From an uncultured Oscillospiraceae bacterium (GTDB lineage: Bacteria; Bacillota; Clostridia; Oscillospirales; Oscillospiraceae): 10,273 nt of DNA. Made by a program: the position numbers and the translations under genes. The DNA is taken from positions 1-10,273 of the forward strand of contig CAKTXB010000055.1 in the NCBI GenBank assembly GCA_934630555.1, read 5' to 3'. The notes under the pieces were generated by a model. It saw only the letters and a program-made list of their open reading frames with translations. It was not told the origin of the DNA and did not search any database. Of this stretch, positions 5,364-10,273 are shown in pieces; the first letter of the stretch is position 1, and the number at the start of each line of letters is the position of its first letter.

Positions 5364-6521
5364 ATGAGCGACAAGATCTACCGTGTCGGCATCATCGGCG
5401 GCGGCCTCATGGGCAAGGAATTTGCCAGTGCCGCAGCTCGTTGGTGTCATATTCTGGAGGACGTGCCCCGCCCGGTCGTCGTCGGCATCTGCGACCCCGT
5501 ACCGGCAGCACGCGCATGGTTCGAGCAGTTTAGCACCGTGCAATACTCCGTAGAAGATTATCACGAGCTTCTCAATAAAGACGACATCGACGTGATCTAT
5601 TGTGCCATCCCGCACAATATGCACGAGCAGGTATATTGCGACATCATCCGCGCCGGAAAGCACCTTATGGGTGAAAAACCGTTCGGCATGGACTATAAAG
5701 CCAACGCCGCCATTCTCAAAGCCGCACAGGAGCATCCCGATGTTTTCGTGCGCTGCTGCAGCCAGCATCCCTACTACCCCGCCTGTCAGGAGCTCATCCG
5801 CTGGGCGCGCTCCGGCAAACTCGGCAAGCTCATCGAGGTCCGCTCCGGCTTCTGTCACAGCTCCGATCTGGACCTCACCAAGCCCGTTAACTGGAAGCGC
5901 ACCATCAATATCAACGGCGAATATGGCTGCATGGGCGACCTTGGCATCCACACCATGCACGTACCCTTCAACCTCGGCTATCAGCCGCATACGCTCTACG
6001 CACAGCTGTCCAACATTATTAAAGAGCGGCCTGACGGCAAAGGCGGCGTCGCCCCATGCCTCACGTGGGATAACGCCACGCTCGTCTGCGAGTCCACTGA
6101 CGCCGAAGGCAATACCTTCCCCGTCTACTATGAAACCAAGCGTATGGCCCCCGGCAGCACGAACCGCTGGTTCATCGAGATCTACGGAGTCAACTGCAGC
6201 GTCAAATTCTCCACCGACGATGCCGACGGCTTCTGGTACACTGAAAACTTTGGCAAAGAGCAGGCCTGGTGCCGCGTGAACGTCGGCTACAAGCCCCTGT
6301 TTAAAACCATCACTGGCTCCATTTTTGAGTTTGGCTTCTGCGATACCGTCCAGCAGATGTGGGCCGCGTTCTTCAAGGAGCTGGCCGGTGAGGAGGTCCC
6401 GTTCAAGTGCTTCACGCCTGAGCAGACACAGCTGGCCCACCGGCTGCAAACCGCCGCGCTCGTATCAAACCGCGACAAGGCTGTCATTGATCTCGACGCC
6501 TTCGACCCCGCTTCGCTCTGA
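5364..6521 (+). CDS. Gfo/Idh/MocA-family oxidoreductase
   Basis: A 385-residue NAD(P)-dependent sugar or polyol dehydrogenase; known relatives include inositol 2-dehydrogenase and glucose-fructose oxidoreductase, as well as 3-keto-sugar forming enzymes. The N-terminal Rossmann domain carries VGIIGGGLMG (8-17) and D44 (GICDP) at the end of the second strand. The family EKP motif is at 104-106 with catalytic K105 (GEKPFG). The C-terminal alpha/beta domain begins near 135 and holds GDLGIH, with D192 and H196 as the expected active-site pair. The ATG is preceded by AGGGAG, 7 bp away. It sits 25 bp after the SDR and 16 bp before the zinc dehydrogenase. Acting on an unphosphorylated sugar, inositol or glycoside fits the neighbouring importer. 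Length is slightly above the roughly 330-370 residues of inositol dehydrogenases, so it is probably not a plain IolG. Confidence 0.94.
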   Translation: MSDKIYRVGIIGGGLMGKEFASAAARWCHILEDVPRPVVVGICDPVPAARAWFEQFSTVQYSVEDYHELLNKDDIDVIYCAIPHNMHEQVYCDIIRAGKHLMGEKPFGMDYKANAAILKAAQEHPDVFVRCCSQHPYYPACQELIRWARSGKLGKLIEVRSGFCHSSDLDLTKPVNWKRTININGEYGCMGDLGIHTMHVPFNLGYQPHTLYAQLSNIIKERPDGKGGVAPCLTWDNATLVCESTDAEGNTFPVYYETKRMAPGSTNRWFIEIYGVNCSVKFSTDDADGFWYTENFGKEQAWCRVNVGYKPLFKTITGSIFEFGFCDTVQQMWAAFFKELAGEEVPFKCFTPEQTQLAHRLQTAALVSNRDKAVIDLDAFDPASL

Positions 6522-6537
6522 AAGGCAGGAATCAACT

Positions 6538-7587
6538 ATGGTAGAACAGAAAACGATGAAGCTCGCCCGTCTGGTCGAGCCCTATAAGCTTCAGTTTGAG
6601 ACCGCTCCCGTGCCCCACGCCGGCAAGGGCCAGGTCCTCATCCACGTACTGCGCTGCGGTGTCTGCGGCTCCGACCCCACCACATTCAAGGGGATGCATC
6701 CCTTCTGCCCGCCTCCCGTTGTCATGGGCCACGAATTCTCCGGCACAGTCGCCGAGGTCGGTGAAGGCGTCACGAATCTGCAAGAAGGCCAGCGCGTCAC
6801 CGTGCTGCCGCACCTCACCTGCGGTGTCTGCCCGCGCTGCAAGGAGCACAAGAGCAACCTCTGCGAAACCGTCAAGTGCATCGGCGGTCAGGCCGACGGC
6901 GGCCACTGTGAGTATATTGCGCTTGACGCCGAAATGGTGTATCCTATCTCTGACGCTATGAGTCTGGAGAGCGCCGCCATGGTCGAGCCTGCCGCAGTTG
7001 GCTACCACGGCGCGGTGCGTGCCAACCTCCAGCCGACCGACCGTGTGCTCGTGTTCGGCGCTGGTACCATCGGCATCTTCACCATGCAGGCCTGCAAGGC
7101 CCGCGGTGCAAAAGAAGTTTACATCACCGATATTGATGACGACCGCCTTGCCCTTGCCAGATCCCTCGGCGCTGACGGTACCATCAACCAGAAAAATGAA
7201 AGCGTGGCCGAAGGCCTCACCCGTCTGTGCGGCGACCCGCATAACATCGACAAGTTCTTTGAATGCGTCGGCGGCAAGGGCACGGTACTCGACCAGATCA
7301 TCACCATCGCCCGCCGCGGCACAAGCATCGTTATGATCGGCATCCAGAGCGAAGGCTGCCATGTGGAAAAGCTGCCGTTCCTCGGGGAGCATGAGCTGTC
7401 GCTGCTCGGTTCCAATATGTACGACGCGCAGGATTACCGCGAGGTCATCGACTACATGGGCCAGGGCAAAATTCGGACCGACGGTATGATCTCGCACACA
7501 TTCAAGTTTGACCAGCTCATGGAAGCGTTCGATCTGGCCGTCAACAAGAAGGAAAAATTCATGAAGATCATGCTCGAAATGGATTGA
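6538..7587 (+). CDS. Zinc-dependent medium-chain alcohol/polyol dehydrogenase (MDR family)
   Basis: A 349-residue zinc dehydrogenase of the sorbitol/threonine/L-idonate dehydrogenase type. Catalytic zinc ligands are C43 (GVCGSD), H65 and E66 (GHE), with E150 (VEP) as the usual fourth position. The structural zinc site is complete: C95, C98, C101 and C109. The cofactor domain has FGAGTIG (173-179) and D198 (ITDIDDDR), which favours NAD(H). It should oxidise a secondary alcohol of a sugar alcohol or sugar, or run in reverse. The frame is open further upstream, but that overlaps the end of the Gfo/Idh/MocA gene. ATG 6538 has an AAAGGCAGGA site at a suitable distance, whereas the in-frame ATG six codons later does not. 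It is followed 25 bp later by the ABC ATPase gene, so it is embedded in the transport operon. Confidence 0.94.
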   Translation: MVEQKTMKLARLVEPYKLQFETAPVPHAGKGQVLIHVLRCGVCGSDPTTFKGMHPFCPPPVVMGHEFSGTVAEVGEGVTNLQEGQRVTVLPHLTCGVCPRCKEHKSNLCETVKCIGGQADGGHCEYIALDAEMVYPISDAMSLESAAMVEPAAVGYHGAVRANLQPTDRVLVFGAGTIGIFTMQACKARGAKEVYITDIDDDRLALARSLGADGTINQKNESVAEGLTRLCGDPHNIDKFFECVGGKGTVLDQIITIARRGTSIVMIGIQSEGCHVEKLPFLGEHELSLLGSNMYDAQDYREVIDYMGQGKIRTDGMISHTFKFDQLMEAFDLAVNKKEKFMKIMLEMD

Positions 7588-7612
7588 GCACGCTTCAGGA
7601 AAGGAATCACCT

Positions 7613-9106
7613 ATGTCTGAACAAGTGTTATTTCGTGCCAAAGGGATCTGCAAGAGCTTCCCGGGCGTGAAGGCGCTGCAAAACGTCGATTTTGACCTCA
7701 AAGCGGGGGAAGTACACGCGCTTCTGGGTGAAAATGGCGCCGGCAAATCCACGTTCATCAAGATCCTTGGCGGCAACTACCGTCCGGATGAGGGTACGAT
7801 CGAGATCGACGGCGAAACCGTTACGCAGATGTCCATTCACGAATCGCGCGCCCGCGGCATCAGCATCGTGCACCAGGAACTGTGCCTTGCCTGGAACATG
7901 CGTGTCTATGAAAATATCCTGCTCGGCCGTGAGATCACCAAGGGCGGCGTGTGCAGGGAAAAGGACATGATCGACTACGCTTCCAAAGCACTTAAAAATC
8001 TGAACCTTGACATTGACCCCATGGCCATGACCTCGGAGCTTTCCACTGGCAAACGCCAGATGATCGAAATTGCCAAGGCTGTATCCTATGGCGCCAAGAT
8101 CATCGTCATGGATGAGCCCACGTCCTCTCTGTCTGACAACGAGGTCGAAGCGCTCTTTGAAACGATCTACACCCTCAAGGCGCGCGGTGTCGGCATCATC
8201 TATATTTCGCACCGCCTGGAAGAGCTGGCTACCATCGCCGACCGCGTCACGGTCCTGCGCGACGGTCAGTGGATCGCCACGGTCGACTATCACGATGTCA
8301 CACGCGAACAGATCATCAATATGATGGTCGGCCGTGAGATGAAGGATATGTACGTGCCCAAAAAACCGTGCGGTACCGAAACCGTCCTCAAAGTTACGGG
8401 CCTCAGTTCCGGCAAGGTCAACAACATCTCCTTCGACGTGAAAAAAGGTGAGATCCTCGGCTTCTTCGGCCTCGTCGGTGCAGGCCGCACCGAACTTATG
8501 GACGCCATCTTCGGCGTGGACAAGGTGCTGGAGGGCTCCATTGAACTCAATGGCAAAAAGCTGCACATCCATTCCCCCAAAGACGCCATGGATCACAAGA
8601 TCGCCCTCGTGCCTGAGGAGCGCAAGCGCAACGGCCTCGTCCTCATTCAGGATCTCTATTTCAATACGTCGCTGTGCATCTACGATCAGCTCATCAAATG
8701 CGGCCGCATTGACCGCAGGCGGCAGGAAGAGATCATGACGTATTATAAGGATAAGTTCAAGATAAAAACCCCGTCGTTCAACCAGATGGCGGGCAACCTC
8801 TCCGGCGGCAACCAGCAGAAGGTCGTTTTGTCCAAGGAGCTCTCCGTAAACCCGGAACTGCTCATTCTCGACGAGCCGACGCGCGGCATCGACGTTGGCG
8901 CAAAAGCCGAGATCTACCGCATCATTTCTGACCTCGCCGCCGAGGGCATGAGCGTCATCTGCGTTTCGTCCGAGCTGCCCGAGATCATCAACCTCTGCCA
9001 CCGGGTCTGCGTCATGGCAAACGGGCAGATCGTCAAGGTGATCGACGACCCGGCAGAGATGACGCAAAACCGCATCATGGAGTACGCATTAGGAGGCAAA
9101 TCATGA
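7613..9106 (+). CDS. Sugar ABC transporter ATP-binding protein with two ABC domains (RbsA/XylG/MglA type)
   Basis: A 497-residue fused double ATPase, the usual length for CUT2 importers, driving uptake from the cytoplasmic face. Domain 1 (about 5-245) has Walker A GENGAGKST (39-47), Q-loop Q88, signature LSTGK (143-147), Walker B IIVMDEP with E168, and H200. Domain 2 (about 257-497) has a lysine-free Walker A (GLVGAGRTEL), signature LSGGN (396-400), Walker B LLILDEP with E421, and Ser at the H-loop position (VSSELPE). The weak second site is normal for this family, so one ATP site is probably canonical. An AGGAAAGGA site precedes the ATG. The stop overlaps the permease start by 4 bp (ATGA), indicating translational coupling and matched amounts. 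Confidence 0.97.
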   Translation: MSEQVLFRAKGICKSFPGVKALQNVDFDLKAGEVHALLGENGAGKSTFIKILGGNYRPDEGTIEIDGETVTQMSIHESRARGISIVHQELCLAWNMRVYENILLGREITKGGVCREKDMIDYASKALKNLNLDIDPMAMTSELSTGKRQMIEIAKAVSYGAKIIVMDEPTSSLSDNEVEALFETIYTLKARGVGIIYISHRLEELATIADRVTVLRDGQWIATVDYHDVTREQIINMMVGREMKDMYVPKKPCGTETVLKVTGLSSGKVNNISFDVKKGEILGFFGLVGAGRTELMDAIFGVDKVLEGSIELNGKKLHIHSPKDAMDHKIALVPEERKRNGLVLIQDLYFNTSLCIYDQLIKCGRIDRRRQEEIMTYYKDKFKIKTPSFNQMAGNLSGGNQQKVVLSKELSVNPELLILDEPTRGIDVGAKAEIYRIISDLAAEGMSVICVSSELPEIINLCHRVCVMANGQIVKVIDDPAEMTQNRIMEYALGGKS

Positions 9107-10140
9107 ACAAACAAGCAAAAACGCTGAAGCAGCCCAGCGGACTGCGCAGCTATCTGTCAAAATACCTCGGCGTTTATGTGTTCCTGCTGGTGATGATCGT
9201 CGCCATGACCCTCATCAGCGATAAATTCCTCACCCTCAGCAACATTCTCAACATTCTGCGCCAGATCTCCGTCAATGCCATCATCGCCTTCGGCATGACA
9301 TACTGCATTCTCCTCGGCGGCATTGACCTGTCCGTGGGTGCAGTCATCTGCGTCGGCGGCGTGCTGTGCGCCAAGGTCATCAACGCTGGGGCCAACATCT
9401 ATCTCGGCATTCTGGCCGGTGTCGCCGTTGGCGTAGCCGCAGGCCTGTTCAACGGCATCCTCGTTTCCCGCACCGGTATCCCGGCATTCGTCGTCACCCT
9501 CTGCTCGCAGAGCATCTGCAACGGCATGGCCTACATCCTCACCAAGGGTTCCCCCATCTCCTGCAACAACGAGCAGTTCACCTGGTTCGGCAATGGCTAC
9601 ATTGCCGAGATCATCCCCGTGCCGGTCATTATTATGCTCATCATCTTCGCCATCACGCTCTTCCTGCTGGTGCGCACGTCCTTCGGCAAGCACCTCTACG
9701 CCATCGGCGGCAATCGTGACTGTGCGCGTTACGCCGGCATCAACATCGAGCGCGATGAAACCATCTGCTACGTCATTTCCGGCACACTTGCCGGCGTGGC
9801 CGGCGTCATCCTCGCGGCCCGTATGTATTCCGGCCAGCCGAACGCCGGCGACGGCTATGAGCTCAACGCCATCGCAGCCACCGTCATCGGCGGCGCGTCC
9901 ATGACCGGCGGCATCGGCTCTGTTGCGGGCACCATTCTCGGCGCGCTCGTCATTGGCATCATGAACAACGGCCTCAACCTCATGAAGGCGCAATACTACT
10001 ATCAGACCATCGCCAAGGGTGTCGTGATCCTGGCTGCCGTTCTGCTCGATACCTACAAGCGCAAGCTCCAGGTCCGCAAGCAGCTCGAAGCCGCCGCACA
10101 TGAGGCCAAGGCCGAAAGCAGCCAGAAGCCGAGCAAATGA
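9103..10140 (+). CDS. Sugar ABC transporter permease (RbsC-like, BPD_transp_2 family)
   Basis: A 345-residue integral membrane protein forming, probably as a homodimer, the import channel of the CUT2 system. Hydrophobic spans are visible from about 22 to 39, 55 to 71, 75 to 90, 99 to 121, 125 to 146, 168 to 190, 221 to 239 and 255 to 315. The family hallmark GGIDLSVGA is at 72-80 and GYELNAIAATVIGGASMTGG at 251-270. The cytoplasmic loop around 193-217 (SFGKHLYAIGGN and following) is the expected contact with the ATPase. The end (318-345) is a highly charged Lys/Glu/Ala tail. The ATG overlaps the ATPase stop, with AGGAGG at 9091-9096 serving this start. It is the last gene of the operon, followed by a terminator-like hairpin. 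Confidence 0.96.
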   Translation: MNKQAKTLKQPSGLRSYLSKYLGVYVFLLVMIVAMTLISDKFLTLSNILNILRQISVNAIIAFGMTYCILLGGIDLSVGAVICVGGVLCAKVINAGANIYLGILAGVAVGVAAGLFNGILVSRTGIPAFVVTLCSQSICNGMAYILTKGSPISCNNEQFTWFGNGYIAEIIPVPVIIMLIIFAITLFLLVRTSFGKHLYAIGGNRDCARYAGINIERDETICYVISGTLAGVAGVILAARMYSGQPNAGDGYELNAIAATVIGGASMTGGIGSVAGTILGALVIGIMNNGLNLMKAQYYYQTIAKGVVILAAVLLDTYKRKLQVRKQLEAAAHEAKAESSQKPSK

Positions 10141-10181
10141 CCTTTCAAAGCTCCTTCCGCACATACCTTCCTCTAAAGTAA

Positions 10182-10220
10182 CCGCTGATTCAATCGCCTG
10201 CGGCCATCAGCGGATCTTTT
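10182..10220 (+). terminator. Predicted intrinsic terminator of the transporter operon
   Basis: A perfect 8-bp stem, CCGCTGAT (10182-10189) with ATCAGCGG (10206-10213), encloses a 16-nt loop that can itself form a small GCC-TGC-GGC hairpin. It is followed by ATCTTTT (10214-10220). It lies 41 bp after the permease stop. The T run is short, so efficiency may be moderate, but position and shape fit the end of the operon. Confidence 0.75.
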
Positions 10221-10241
10221 GCCACAACTGTGCAGTTCGGA

Positions 10242-10273
10242 AAACGCGAAATACATACAGTATTCCTGCGTTT
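10242..10273. repeat. Imperfect inverted repeat at the right edge of the window
   Basis: AAACGC (10242-10247) pairs with GCGTTT (10268-10273), and inside it GAAATAC can pair with GTATTC with one bulged base. The window ends at the last T of the right arm. It could be a second terminator, perhaps for a converging gene beyond the edge. No more can be said without the following sequence. Confidence 0.35.

Noticed and set aside
8039..8053. Unusual LSTGK signature in the first ABC domain
   Set aside because: First-domain signatures in this family commonly depart from LSGGQ; the other motifs are intact.
8448..8500. Missing Walker A lysine in the second ABC domain of the ATPase as a possible defect
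   Set aside because: The sequence GLVGAGRTEL without lysine is the normal state of the second domain in RbsA/XylG/MglA proteins.
7628..9067. Long minus-strand open frame (479 codons) opposite the ABC ATPase, and similar ones opposite the Gfo/Idh/MocA, zinc dehydrogenase and permease genes
   Set aside because: All mirror well-identified genes, show biased His/Asp/Val composition and no family motif, and lack a convincing ribosome binding site.

Overview
The window looks like the chromosome of a GC-rich clostridial Firmicute, most likely a gut Oscillospiraceae/Ruminococcaceae-type bacterium. The evidence is a lipobox-anchored solute-binding protein starting MKKIIALLLAVVMV, strong AGGAGG-type ribosome binding sites, GC-rich coding DNA around a sharply AT-rich intergenic region, and Gram-positive style sigma-A promoters. 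The genus cannot be fixed from the sequence alone.

Layout. (1) Positions 1-210 hold the C-terminal end of a PfkB-family sugar kinase (1-phosphofructokinase/tagatose-6-phosphate kinase type) on the + strand, closed by an intrinsic terminator. (2) Positions 258-3041 hold a tightly packed minus-strand operon, read from 3041 downwards: a degenerate short-chain dehydrogenase (SDR), an intact SDR, a VOC/glyoxalase-fold protein and a Cof-type HAD phosphatase. (3) Positions 3042-3415 are an AT-rich divergent control region with a credible promoter for each operon, a nested dyad overlapping the rightward -35 box, and several short repeats. (4) Positions 3416-10140 hold a six-gene plus-strand operon: sugar-binding lipoprotein, SDR, Gfo/Idh/MocA oxidoreductase, zinc-dependent medium-chain dehydrogenase, double-domain sugar ABC ATPase, and RbsC-type permease. 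A strong hairpin lies after the binding-protein gene and a terminator follows the permease.

How the genes may work together. The ABC genes encode a complete CUT2-class (ribose/xylose/galactose/inositol-like) importer, which delivers an unphosphorylated sugar, polyol or glycoside. Four intact NAD(P)-dependent oxidoreductases from three families, plus one degenerate SDR, are co-transcribed with it or divergent from it. The window has no sugar kinase (apart from the unrelated leftmost fragment), aldolase or isomerase tied to these operons. The simplest reading is import followed by oxidation, reduction or epimerisation of the free substrate, with phosphorylation and cleavage encoded elsewhere. 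The substrate cannot be read from the sequence.

The most unusual point is the first gene of the minus-strand operon. It is an SDR that keeps a glycine-rich nucleotide-binding loop and the C-terminal SDR segment but has lost the catalytic Ser, Tyr and Lys. It sits 12 bp from, and is translationally arranged with, a fully intact SDR. This suggests a catalytic/pseudoenzyme heteromer. No RNA genes, CRISPR arrays, insertion sequences or regulator genes were found.
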